DNA of 64,000 nucleotides, taken from assembly GCA_937922435.1 (NCBI GenBank), contig CAKZVT010000012.1, forward strand, positions 62,001-126,000. The letters run 5' to 3'. The stretch comes from an uncultured Prevotella sp. (GTDB lineage Bacteria; Bacteroidota; Bacteroidia; Bacteroidales; Bacteroidaceae). Of this stretch, positions 14,604-22,674 are shown one piece after another; within the stretch, counting starts at the first letter, position 1; each line of letters begins with the position of its first letter. A program made the position numbers and the translations under genes. The notes below the pieces were generated by a model that saw only the letters and a program-made list of their open reading frames with translations, searched no databases and was not told the DNA's origin.

Positions 14604-16115
14604 TTATTCAGCGTAAGTTATTTCGATAGTCTGTGCACGTAACTGCGTTCCACCTGAATTTGTCGTATAATCATTAACGACTTTCCATATATTCCCGTCT
14701 ATGGAAGTATAAAGCTGGTCGTTGCCCACATAAACTTTCTCTCTGTCTTCGTCGCATGTCAATACAACCTTCGCTATCTTCTTGCAACCGGTAATAGTCA
14801 TTGAGTTAAGCGCGTACATACGCACGGCGTTCGATGCCGGATAATATTTGGGAGCGTTGTTGCCTCCTTCTTGTGCATAAGAAATAGTCGTTCCATCATC
14901 CAAAGTTATAACTTCTGGGTCTGAAGCATACTCCCAACCATATGAATTAACCGTGCAAATAACTGTATTTCCTGCCGCAGTAACCTCCGGGTCAACCATT
15001 GTCACAACATTTCCAGACTTGGTTACAGTAGCCAAACCTTCGCCGCTCGTACCAGGCTGGTCGTCGCCACCAGGTTCTTCACCACTTTCACCATCACCTT
15101 CTACAACTTTCAGGTTCTTTACTTCCCATGTACCAGATTCATCTTCACATGAGTAATAAAGCGCAACGGTAACATTGCTTTTACCAATAAATTCCGCCGG
15201 GATAGCCGCTGTATACGTCTCCCAAGTTTCCCAGTCACGTCCTTCTGTCAGAGTTCCTGTTATGTCCGTCCATGTTGTCGTTGTCGGGTCACCTGTATAG
15301 TTGTCCGTCACGAGTACTTTATTATTCACACCGTCTTTAGGTTCACCGTAATTCGTAACATAGCGGAGTATGTATTCGAATGAGATTGTAGCCCCTTCTG
15401 ATGCACTAAGGTCAATCGGAGTTGAGACAAGGTAGCTTTCTGACGGAGTAGTTGTTCCACTTGCATTGTCATAGCCCGTGGCTTTTGCCGTATTATAGTC
15501 GATTATCCACGGTGTTCCCTTTATCGTGCTTTCTGTGAACACACCGAAATCATCATAGAACGTCTCGTCAATATAAGTGCCTTCAGGCAAAACCGGTTTA
15601 TCATCTCCGCCTCCGCCTTCGCCTGTCTGGCCGTTGAGATATACCAAGTAAGCGTTGTTTTGGTCGGTCTCAATCGTTCCTCCATAATTCGTTACAGTAC
15701 CATAAACCACTACAGAGTCGCCGAATTCAAGAATATCCTGGCCTTCTTGCCAATTCTGATTGTTTAGATATTTTGCACGGTAAACAAGGAACGTTGTGTT
15801 AGAATCCTCATGGTCGGCAATGCTAAATGTTGCATTTCCAAAACCGCCATCGTAGTTCTCTTCAATGCCTACAACCACGCCAGTAATGTACACCTTGTTT
15901 GGCAAGTCCTCTTTGTCCTCCAAAGTGCTTGCCACTTCGAGTATCCTTGCCACATTGTAAGGGCTTGCCGCTGTGCCGTCACCGGCAGGCTCTATGACGA
16001 TTGGCAGTTCTGCCGTGCCGTTCGGGTCGTCATACGGAGCCGGCACGTCTTCGCAACTCGTGAATGTGAACGCCGCCATAGCGAGGGCGAACACTGAATA
16101 TAATATCTTTTTCAT
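14604..16115 (-). CDS. Surface lipoprotein with OB-fold-like and beta-sandwich domains
   Basis: A 503-residue lipoprotein: signal peptide with lipobox FTSC (Cys21), then EDVPAPYDDPNG, a common start in Prevotella surface lipoproteins. Residues about 50-165 (VARILEVASTLEDKEDLPNK; VVYGTVTNYGGTIETDQNNA) look like the OB-fold region also found in DUF5689-type proteins. Residues about 185-335 (FYDDFGVFTESTIKGTPWII; WEVKNLKVVEG) look like a choice-of-anchor-J-like jelly roll. After a Gly/Glu/Asp linker, the last 140 residues form another beta domain. It is the third gene of an operon with a DUF5689-type lipoprotein and an outer-membrane receptor. Binding of a surface ligand is likely; the ligand is unknown. 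Confidence 0.8.
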   Translation of the reverse strand: MKKILYSVFALAMAAFTFTSCEDVPAPYDDPNGTAELPIVIEPAGDGTAASPYNVARILEVASTLEDKEDLPNKVYITGVVVGIEENYDGGFGNATFSIADHEDSNTTFLVYRAKYLNNQNWQEGQDILEFGDSVVVYGTVTNYGGTIETDQNNAYLVYLNGQTGEGGGGDDKPVLPEGTYIDETFYDDFGVFTESTIKGTPWIIDYNTAKATGYDNASGTTTPSESYLVSTPIDLSASEGATISFEYILRYVTNYGEPKDGVNNKVLVTDNYTGDPTTTTWTDITGTLTEGRDWETWETYTAAIPAEFIGKSNVTVALYYSCEDESGTWEVKNLKVVEGDGESGEEPGGDDQPGTSGEGLATVTKSGNVVTMVDPEVTAAGNTVICTVNSYGWEYASDPEVITLDDGTTISYAQEGGNNAPKYYPASNAVRMYALNSMTITGCKKIAKVVLTCDEDREKVYVGNDQLYTSIDGNIWKVVNDYTTNSGGTQLRAQTIEITYAE

Positions 16116-16162
16116 AATTAAATGTTTTCTATTTGGTTATAAAACTTTTTATCTGTATTGCC

Positions 16163-17020
16163 TTATTCCGACTGCTTGAAGTCGCCGTCCTGGCGCATAA
16201 GTATCTGCCACGTGTCGCGGTAGCGTGTGAATATGCCGGTAATGTCAACCTTGCCCTCGGGCATCACCGTGCCTGCGAAGTCGGCATAGGTGCTCGTGCG
16301 CACCACGATGGCCGTCGTTCCGGCAATCATTCGGTTGACGGCGTTGCCTGACGACATGGCATCTTCGGGCGCGAAGGTGCGCTTGCCGTTGGCCTGGGGC
16401 AGCGTAACGCCGCGCACGGTCATCAGCTTTCCGCAGTTCGCCTCCATGTAGTCGGCGTCGTTCACCTTGCTCATGTCAAACTCTTCGGGCGTTACCGCCG
16501 ACGCGTCAGCCTTGCCGAGCAGCTTCACGTGCTCAAGCCACAGCGTGTGGTTCATGCGGCTTGGCGACGTATATCCGCTTTTGCTGGTGTACGGAGTGCC
16601 TATTTGCGGCTGGTTGCCGTAAGTGCCTATGTAGAGGTCTTTTAGGCTTACGAGCAACTCCTGGCCGACGGGCAGGTAGCCCCAAAGGCCGCCTTTGTTG
16701 ATGCAGATGAGCAAAGCGCCCGTAGCATCGGCAACGGCTATCTGGTTGTAGAGGTTTCCGCCCACGTCGTTTCCTGTCACACGCACCTTTATTTGTATGT
16801 CCTCGTTGATGCGCGCGGTGTCGGTCTGCTCCTGCAAAGCATACGAGTACTTGTCCTTCAAGTCGGCGATGGTTACGACATTGGTCTCCTGCAAGTCGTT
16901 GTTCCCGTATGGAGGGATGTCTCCCGTGGGGTTTTCCCAGTCGTCATCCATGCACGACGTGGCCGTCATGCCGATGACAAGAGCCATCGCTGCGAGCCTA
17001 ATATACTTTAATGTATTCAT
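16163..17020 (-). CDS. DUF5689-type lipoprotein
   Basis: A 285-residue lipoprotein with signal peptide and lipobox ATSC (Cys23). The mature chain (VTIADLKDKYSYALQEQ; INEDIQIKVRVTGNDVGGNL; YNQIAVADATGALLICINKG) is typical of DUF5689, an OB-fold-like domain found in Bacteroidota outer-surface lipoproteins next to TonB receptors. The C-terminal half (CGKLMTVRGVTLPQANGK; GKVDITGIFTRYRDTWQIL) repeats the fold pattern. It lies 15 bases after the receptor gene and is almost certainly co-transcribed with it. It likely serves as the partner lipoprotein of the receptor in place of a SusD protein; no SusD is present here. Confidence 0.82.
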   Translation of the reverse strand: MNTLKYIRLAAMALVIGMTATSCMDDDWENPTGDIPPYGNNDLQETNVVTIADLKDKYSYALQEQTDTARINEDIQIKVRVTGNDVGGNLYNQIAVADATGALLICINKGGLWGYLPVGQELLVSLKDLYIGTYGNQPQIGTPYTSKSGYTSPSRMNHTLWLEHVKLLGKADASAVTPEEFDMSKVNDADYMEANCGKLMTVRGVTLPQANGKRTFAPEDAMSSGNAVNRMIAGTTAIVVRTSTYADFAGTVMPEGKVDITGIFTRYRDTWQILMRQDGDFKQSE

Positions 17021-17035
17021 CTTCTTAGCTGTAAA

Positions 17036-19582
17036 TTAAAATCTGTAAGTGATGTTCAGCATACCGTTGGTGCCGTAAGCGTAGAACCTCATCGGGTTGC
17101 GCGAGAAGCTGTAGGCACGCGTATTGCCGCTGGCGGTGTAGTTGCTGCGGCTCTGCTCGTAGCCACCCGTGCAGAGGTTCTGGTTGTTAAGGATGTTGGT
17201 CACCATCAGGTTGATTGAGAGCATGCCGCGCTTCAGGTAGATGCTGCGGCCGATTGAGCCGTCGAGCATGAATCCGCCGTGGCCTTCCGCCTGCTCAACT
17301 GCAGACGGAATAAGTTTGCCATCATTGTAGACGTTGCCGTAGATTTCATGCCTTGTATCAAGCGTACTTTGGTAACGGTAGCTCGGCGCGTAAGAAAGGT
17401 AGATGCGGTCGTAGTAGTTACAGTTGAGGTCGATGTACCATCCGCCGCTGTGGTAGCTAAGGCCGAGGCTTGCAGCGGTGAGCGGCGTGCCCGAGTCGCG
17501 CATACCTTTATTATATACAATCTCGTCGGTGTACTCGGCGCTGGTGGAGTTCATGTAGCGCACATGCGAGTTGTTGCGTATTTTGGCGTCGCTGATTGTT
17601 CCGAGCAGGTTGATGTCGAACGCGCTCGTCACCTTGAAGCGGAGGCCTGCCTCCAGTCCGTAGTACTCTTTCTTGATGCCAGTTAGCGACACGTAAGAGA
17701 ACGAGTTGATGTCGTCGAAGTAGTAGTTCTGCCAGTCGGTCACGTTCCTCAAGTGGCTGTAGTATGCGTTGAGGTTGGCGTGCAGCCATGCGTTCTCGAA
17801 CTGGTAGCCCAGCTCCGTGCTGAACACCTGCTCGTTCTTGAGGTCGGTAACGAAGTCGTTGTTGATTTCGGGCGAGGCGAACGCCGTGCGTGCCTGCGGT
17901 GCGCGGTGCTCGTAGCCGATGCCGAATGTGAGCGTGTTGCCGCGTCCGAGGTTAAGGCTTGAGTTGAACTTGAAGCCTCCGTCGATGAATTCGGCCGTCT
18001 TGCTCTTGCCGTAAGAGTTGTTGGCGGCAAGTCCGTTGCGCATCTTTCCGTCGCGCTGCATCGACGTGTAGCCCAGCTTTGCGGCGATGGTATAGTGCAG
18101 TATGCCGAAGTTCTCGGTGTAGCTCGACCATATTTTCGCGTTGTTTACGAGCAGGTTGTAGTCGTAGCCGAACTTGTCGCCCACGCCGATTACCTTGTCG
18201 CGGTGGTTGAGGTCGTACTGTATTTCGTCCGAGTTGCGGTCGTAAGTGCCCAGCGCATAAGTGTTGATGTTATGGTATGTGCTGGCTCCGAGGAGGTCTT
18301 CCATCGTCTGGTAGTGCATGCCCTTGTTGGTGGCCGCCACTATTCCGAGGTTCCACTGCTTGTCCTTGCCAAGCTCCTTGTTAAGCGTAGAAGCGAAGGT
18401 GAAGGTCAGCGCGTCGTTGTGCTTTGCCTGTATGTAGTACATGGCGTCCTGTCCCTGCTGTGCGGCTATGCCGTTGGCGTAGTACAGCTGGTCCCAGTTG
18501 ATTTGGCGGTTGGCCTTCGAGCTTGTCCAGTACTCATACGCGCGGTTCCAGTCTTCGAGCGCCTGGGGCGTGCGGTTGCTTTCACCGCTCTCCCCCCAAA
18601 CGTCGTAGTAGCTGCTAGGCATGTTCTTCCAGTAGCTGGGATGGGGGTTGCTCGAGTTGTTGTAGTTGAGCTTTGTGCTCTCGTACATGGTGTATTTGCC
18701 GAGCAGCGACGTGGTGAGCTTCGTCTCGTTGTCGATTTTCCAGTCCCATGTAAGGAGGGCGGTAGGCGAATAGTCGTGCACCACGCGCGAGTTGCGCTTC
18801 TTGCCGTTCTGGTATCCCCAGTAAGGGTTGTAGTAGCGGTCGTTGGCCAGCCAGTACATCTCGTCAGTGCCTGCACCCTGCGATGCGCGCTCGGTAGGGT
18901 TGCCCCAGGTTACGAGCGAGAGCGAGTGGCTGCCGTCTCCGAACACTTTTTGCACTCCGAGGAAGTAAGAGAGCGAGTTGTAGAACGTTCCCTCGACGTA
19001 TCCTTCGTTGGCCCAGCGGTAGGTGACGTTGGCCGAGAAGGCCCATCCCTTGCTGTTAAGGCCGGAGTTGAAGGTGTACATTCCGCGCAGAGTGTAGCTG
19101 CGGTTGGCTCCGCTAAGGGTGAACCTGTGGCCTACGGGCATCGACGCGGGGCGGAAGTTGTAGTTGTTAGAGCCGCCCATGCCCGTCATGGAGAAGTTGT
19201 TTGTCTCGAAGGGCAGCGCCGACTCCATGTTGCGCGTCTGCTGGTTTAGTCCGCCTACCCATGAGTATCTGAACTGCCCCGACTCCATGTCGTTGATTGG
19301 AGTGCCGTTGATGTAGATGTCGTTGTACCTCTGGTCGAATGCACGGTAACGGAAGCGCATCGGCGAAAAGAGGTATCCCACCTCACTTGCGTAGATGTTC
19401 GAGTTGGAGTTGATGATTGACACGTTGGATGACATGTCGTCGTCTTCGCCCAACTGAGCCTCCGTAAATGTGAATGCCGACTCGCTCATGACGGCGCCTT
19501 TCAACCCGATGGAGTCGCTTTGGGCGAACGCCAAGGGCGAATAGCACAGGGCCATCACTGCAATTTTCAGCTTGTTTTGCAT
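17036..19582 (-). CDS. TonB-dependent-receptor-like outer-membrane protein
   Basis: An 848-residue outer-membrane beta-barrel with signal peptide (MQNKLKIAVMALCYSPLAFA). The N-terminal region after the signal (residues about 40-130) holds a plug-like section (YINGTPINDMESGQFRYSW), and the C-terminus ends in Phe (GMLNITYRF), the usual assembly signal. It lacks the N-terminal carboxypeptidase-like domain of SusC proteins and is shorter than SusC (about 1000 residues). The barrel is rich in Tyr, Trp and Asn with many NYY and WDW strands. It is the first gene of an operon with two lipoproteins. Substrate is not evident. Confidence 0.85.
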   Translation of the reverse strand: MQNKLKIAVMALCYSPLAFAQSDSIGLKGAVMSESAFTFTEAQLGEDDDMSSNVSIINSNSNIYASEVGYLFSPMRFRYRAFDQRYNDIYINGTPINDMESGQFRYSWVGGLNQQTRNMESALPFETNNFSMTGMGGSNNYNFRPASMPVGHRFTLSGANRSYTLRGMYTFNSGLNSKGWAFSANVTYRWANEGYVEGTFYNSLSYFLGVQKVFGDGSHSLSLVTWGNPTERASQGAGTDEMYWLANDRYYNPYWGYQNGKKRNSRVVHDYSPTALLTWDWKIDNETKLTTSLLGKYTMYESTKLNYNNSSNPHPSYWKNMPSSYYDVWGESGESNRTPQALEDWNRAYEYWTSSKANRQINWDQLYYANGIAAQQGQDAMYYIQAKHNDALTFTFASTLNKELGKDKQWNLGIVAATNKGMHYQTMEDLLGASTYHNINTYALGTYDRNSDEIQYDLNHRDKVIGVGDKFGYDYNLLVNNAKIWSSYTENFGILHYTIAAKLGYTSMQRDGKMRNGLAANNSYGKSKTAEFIDGGFKFNSSLNLGRGNTLTFGIGYEHRAPQARTAFASPEINNDFVTDLKNEQVFSTELGYQFENAWLHANLNAYYSHLRNVTDWQNYYFDDINSFSYVSLTGIKKEYYGLEAGLRFKVTSAFDINLLGTISDAKIRNNSHVRYMNSTSAEYTDEIVYNKGMRDSGTPLTAASLGLSYHSGGWYIDLNCNYYDRIYLSYAPSYRYQSTLDTRHEIYGNVYNDGKLIPSAVEQAEGHGGFMLDGSIGRSIYLKRGMLSINLMVTNILNNQNLCTGGYEQSRSNYTASGNTRAYSFSRNPMRFYAYGTNGMLNITYRF

Positions 19583-19610
19583 AGATAATACGTTTTGTTA
19601 ATACTCGTTG

Positions 19611-19641
19611 CAAAGTTAACGGAAATCGGGTAAACTTCAAA
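19611..19641 (-). promoter_or_regulatory. Promoter of the receptor operon
   Basis: On the minus strand -33 TTTG (19638-19641) and -7 TAACTTTG (19611-19618) are separated by 19 bases; the leader is about 25 bases. Confidence 0.7.
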
Positions 19642-19736
19642 ACGAATGTTGAAATTTGTATTGCGGAAGGTCGAAAATTTAACGTTGACGTAACATCGCC
19701 GCGCTGTACAAAGGCCGCCGCGCCGCTTACAGTTTT

Positions 19737-19824
19737 GCAAAAGACGGCCTTTCACCGTGCAAAAGGCCGTCTTTCATCCCCTAAAAGGCCACCTTTTGCA
19801 ACGCGAAAGACGGTCTTTTACAGC
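19737..19824. repeat. 22-bp palindromic unit array, four units (copy E)
   Basis: Four exact 22-bp units (19737-19758, 19759-19780, 19781-19802, 19803-19824), each with an AAAAGRC/GYCTTT core. It lies upstream of the receptor operon promoter. Confidence 0.88.
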
Positions 19825-19922
19825 ACCTTCCGTAACACATTGACACACAACCGGTTACGGTTGCCGCCGGAAAGAGCCGTCCAAACGCATGGTTTGAGCC
19901 GTCCAAACACACCGAAAGGGGT

Positions 19923-20194
19923 TCATCCGCAGTTTGTTTGGATGAAATATTAAGCATATTAACGAATACACCTTGCTGTAATCCAGGCAGTCGGTATCTG
20001 TCATTCCGCGCTCCGACGCGGAATCCAGTATATACAGCCAATATCGTTTGGAGTCCTGGATGTTTTCTGGATTCCGCGTCGGAGCGCGGAATGACAGATA
20101 CCGACTGCCTGGATTATATCAGGATGTAGCCATAAGTAAGAAGGATAAACGCAGGAATAAATGTTTTTATACCATCCAAACAAACTGCGGATGA
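19923..20194. mobile_element. Composite 272-bp element with perfect 22-bp terminal inverted repeats (MITE-like)
   Basis: The ends, 19923-19944 and 20173-20194, are perfect 22-bp reverse complements starting TCATCCGCAGTTTGTTTG. Nested inside is a second, 50-bp inverted repeat (19979-20028 with 20067-20116) that contains CATTCCGCGCTCCGACGCGG-type palindromes. There is no coding sequence. A similar outer frame of nearly the same length is at 57036-57312, and the inner repeat has a relative at 59848-59994. This looks like a non-autonomous mobile element. Just before it, GAGCCGTCCAAAC occurs twice (about 19875 and 19897). The remaining part of 19583-20337 holds no gene. Confidence 0.72.
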
Positions 20195-20337
20195 CCTCCT
20201 AAAGGACGGCCCTCACATATACTGCAGAGCGCAAGGAATAGGGAAATTCCCCACCGATGTTAGGGAAAAACCTTTCCACGGGTGGCAAAAAAAACTGTTA
20301 CTTTGCAGCAGGAAACATAACAAAACAGATTTTCATC

Positions 20338-21306
20338 ATGAAACGACTGGCAACAATAATCACAACGCTCGTGGCCCTCGCGGCCACCGCAAGCGCGATG
20401 AGCTACGAGCAGGCGCGCGACCAAGCACTGTTCCTTACGGACAAGATGGCCTACGAGCTTAACCTGACCGAAGAACAATACGACGCCGCATACGAGGTAA
20501 ACCTCGACTACCTGATGAGCGTCAACACGCCCGACGACCTGTACGACACCTACTGGCGGCAGCGCAACCTCGACCTTAGCTACATCCTACTGGACTGGCA
20601 GTACCGCGCTTTCTGCGCCGCAACGTACTTCTACCGTCCGCTGTACTGGACCGCCGGGGTATGGCACTTCGCCATATACTCGCGCTATCCGCGCCGGCAC
20701 TTCTACTACTTCGGCCGTCCACGCATATACGTTACTTACCGCGGAGGCCACAGCTGGCACCACAACGGCGGACGAAGCTGGTACAAGGGGCGCACCTTCC
20801 ACCACGGAGCGGCATCCAAGGAACACGGACTAAGAGACCGCTTCGACCGCGGCGACTTCCATAAAAACGGCTTCAACCGTCCCGGACGGCCGGGCGGCAG
20901 GCATGAAAACTTTGCCGGACACCGCGGCGACAAGCGCCCGCAGGCCGGCAACAGGAGGCCGCAAAGCGGCAACAACGACAAGAGGCGGCCGGGAACAGGC
21001 TTCAACGGCAACCGCAACAACATACGCAACAACCGTGAAAGCAGCACGCGCAAGACGGCACGTCCTAACGACGTGCGCCGCCGCAACTTCGGACAAGGCG
21101 GCACAAGGCGGCCGTCGGCCGTAGGAACACAGCGCAAGCCTAGCTCCACCTTCACGCCGAAGCGCACCACCTCGCGCCCGTCGGTAAGCGCAGGCAGCCG
21201 CCCTGCACGCCAAGTTGGCGGCGCAAGCCGTCCAAGCGGAGCACGCGGCGGCTCGGCGAAAGGCGGCGGAAGGAGCGGCGGAGGCCACTTCGGCGGACGC
21301 AGATAA
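20338..21306 (+). CDS. Secreted Arg/Gly-rich protein of unknown function
   Basis: A 322-residue protein with a signal peptide (MKRLATIITTLVALAATASA). Residues about 20-130 form an aromatic-rich domain (YEQARDQALFLTDKMAYELN; YFYRPLYWTAGVWHFAIYSR) with a predicted helical start. From about residue 140 to the end it is low-complexity and very basic (RPGRPGGRHENFAGHRGDKR; SSTFTPKRTTSRPSVSAGSR; final SGGGHFGGRR), with about one residue in five being Arg. The start at 20338 follows a TTACTTTG box (20299-20306). An upstream extension would overlap this promoter. I do not know the family. A basic disordered tail could bind nucleic acids or surface polymers. Confidence 0.75.
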   Translation: MKRLATIITTLVALAATASAMSYEQARDQALFLTDKMAYELNLTEEQYDAAYEVNLDYLMSVNTPDDLYDTYWRQRNLDLSYILLDWQYRAFCAATYFYRPLYWTAGVWHFAIYSRYPRRHFYYFGRPRIYVTYRGGHSWHHNGGRSWYKGRTFHHGAASKEHGLRDRFDRGDFHKNGFNRPGRPGGRHENFAGHRGDKRPQAGNRRPQSGNNDKRRPGTGFNGNRNNIRNNRESSTRKTARPNDVRRRNFGQGGTRRPSAVGTQRKPSSTFTPKRTTSRPSVSAGSRPARQVGGASRPSGARGGSAKGGGRSGGGHFGGRR

Positions 21307-21350
21307 GCACCAACAGCAACCTTAATATATATTGATTGTCTATTAAAACG

Positions 21351-21384
21351 GAAAGTGGCGCACCTTGACAGGTGTGCCACTTTC
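21351..21384. terminator. Terminator hairpin between convergent genes
   Basis: A 15-bp stem starting GAAAGTGGCGCACCT (one mismatch) with a 4-base loop lies 45 bases past the stop of the Arg/Gly-rich protein and 27 bases from the stop of the convergent phosphatase. Short T/A tracts follow on both sides. Confidence 0.72.
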
Positions 21385-21410
21385 ACATTTTCTACATCCA
21401 TACACGCGCA

Positions 21411-21920
21411 TCACATCAGCTCAAGCACTCGCACTTCGGCGTTGCCCATAGGCTTGATGTCCTGCATCGGCTTGCCGAAAAATACGGACTGCACGGCCTT
21501 GTTGACGATGCCGTGGCCTACGGCGAGCACCACCGACGAGGGGAACTGCGCCTTTATATAATCTAAAAAGTCAGCGGCGCGACGGCACAAAGCGTCGAGC
21601 GGCTCGATGTCGTCTGGCCATTCGGCATCCTTCAGGTCGGGTATGTAGCGGCCGGTGAAGCCGCCCCAGTCCCTCTCGCGCAGCAAGGGAGTGGTCAGCA
21701 CGTCGCCGCCGTGGGGCACGGCGATGATGCGGCACGTGTCGTAAGCCCGCTTCAAGTCGCTCGACACGAAAGCGTCAATGTGCACGCCGGCCATCCTCGC
21801 GGCCACTTCTCGCGCCTGTTCCCTGCCCTTTTCGGTCAGCTCCCCCTGCGTCTGTCCCTGCATTATGCGGTTGGCGTTGTCAACTGTCTCGCCGTGGCGG
21901 ACAAGGTAAAGTGTTGTCAT
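21411..21920 (-). CDS. Histidine phosphatase family protein
   Basis: A 169-residue cytoplasmic enzyme of the phosphoglycerate mutase-like superfamily. The phosphate-accepting His is in YLVRHGETVDNANRIMQGQ, the acid Glu region is LLRERDWGGFTG, and the second catalytic His is in VVLAVGHGIVNKAV. The length fits small phosphatases rather than a glycolytic mutase. The substrate cannot be assigned from sequence. It is divergent from the DUF308 gene and convergent with the Arg/Gly-rich protein gene. Confidence 0.9.
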   Translation of the reverse strand: MTTLYLVRHGETVDNANRIMQGQTQGELTEKGREQAREVAARMAGVHIDAFVSSDLKRAYDTCRIIAVPHGGDVLTTPLLRERDWGGFTGRYIPDLKDAEWPDDIEPLDALCRRAADFLDYIKAQFPSSVVLAVGHGIVNKAVQSVFFGKPMQDIKPMGNAEVRVLELM

Positions 21921-21946
21921 ATTTTTGCGTAAAAGTGACGAAAAGT

Positions 21947-21978
21947 CTTGTTTCTATATGATATTTTACTTAACTTTG
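21947..21978 (+). promoter_or_regulatory. Promoter of the DUF308 gene
   Basis: CTTG (21947-21950), 20 bases, TAACTTTG (21971-21978). It supports the ATG at 22006 rather than an in-frame start at 21925. Confidence 0.68.
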
Positions 21979-22005
21979 GGGCTAACTAACATAAACCCGC
22001 AAGCC

Positions 22006-22590
22006 ATGAAGATATTGAGAAGCGCGGTGTTCCGCGCCATTTGCGCCATCATTACGGGCATTCTGCTCATCAACAACCCCGACAGCACGGTGAAATGGAT
22101 TACCATCGCCATCGGCGCGATGTTCCTTGTGTCGGGCGTAATATCGTGCGCCACGTACCTGAACGCACGCAAGAACGCCGCCGGGGCTGAACTCTACGAC
22201 GCCGACGGGCGGCTCATCGCCTCGCCGCGGCCTCCGTTTCCACTCGTAGGCATAGGCAGCATACTGCTCGGACTCATCCTCGCCGTCATCCCGGGCGTGT
22301 TCGTCAAGTCGCTGATGTACGTGCTCGGCGCGCTCATCATACTTGGGGCAATCAACCAGTTCATCACCCTTGCCGGGGCGAGGAGGGTGTTCCGCGTTCC
22401 CGTATGGTTCTGGGTGTGTCCGTCGCTCATACTCGTCACCGGCGTGTTCGTAATGGTAAAGCCGATGGAAACGGCCTCGCTGCCGCTGCTCATAATTGGC
22501 TGGTGCCTGCTGTTCTACGGCGTAACGGAATGCATCAACGCCGTGAAAATCTACCGGGAAACGAAGAATGAATTGACAATTAAGAATTAA
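22006..22590 (+). CDS. DUF308 (HdeD-like) membrane protein
   Basis: A 194-residue inner-membrane protein with about six hydrophobic segments arranged in pairs (AICAIITGILLINNP; VSGVISCATYL; ILLGLILAVIPGVF; YVLGALIILGAINQF; LLIIGWCLLFYGVTE). The internal repeat and the length match the DUF308/HdeD family; E. coli HdeD is linked to acid resistance at high density, but a function here is not known. The start at 22006 follows the promoter. The last codons and the stop lie within the left arm of the T3 inverted repeat, so the tail LTIKN is repeat-encoded. Confidence 0.85.
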   Translation: MKILRSAVFRAICAIITGILLINNPDSTVKWITIAIGAMFLVSGVISCATYLNARKNAAGAELYDADGRLIASPRPPFPLVGIGSILLGLILAVIPGVFVKSLMYVLGALIILGAINQFITLAGARRVFRVPVWFWVCPSLILVTGVFVMVKPMETASLPLLIIGWCLLFYGVTECINAVKIYRETKNELTIKN

Positions 22591-22674
22591 GAGTTAAGAA
22601 TTAAGAAAGATTCCGTCACGATGTTTATATCGGAAAAGGTATCTTTCTTAATTCTTAACTCTTAATTCTTAATT
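22578..22674. terminator. Bidirectional terminator: perfect 34-bp inverted repeat between convergent genes (T3)
   Basis: Arms 22578-22611 and 22641-22674 are identical over 34 of 34 positions after reverse complementing. They are made of AATTAAGA/GTTAAGA units. The left arm contains the DUF308 stop; the right arm touches the udk stop (22674-22676). Confidence 0.85.

Noticed and set aside
18095..19249. Open frame of 384 codons on the plus strand opposite the receptor gene
   Set aside because: Shadow of the receptor coding strand; Val/Arg/His-rich and without motif or promoter.
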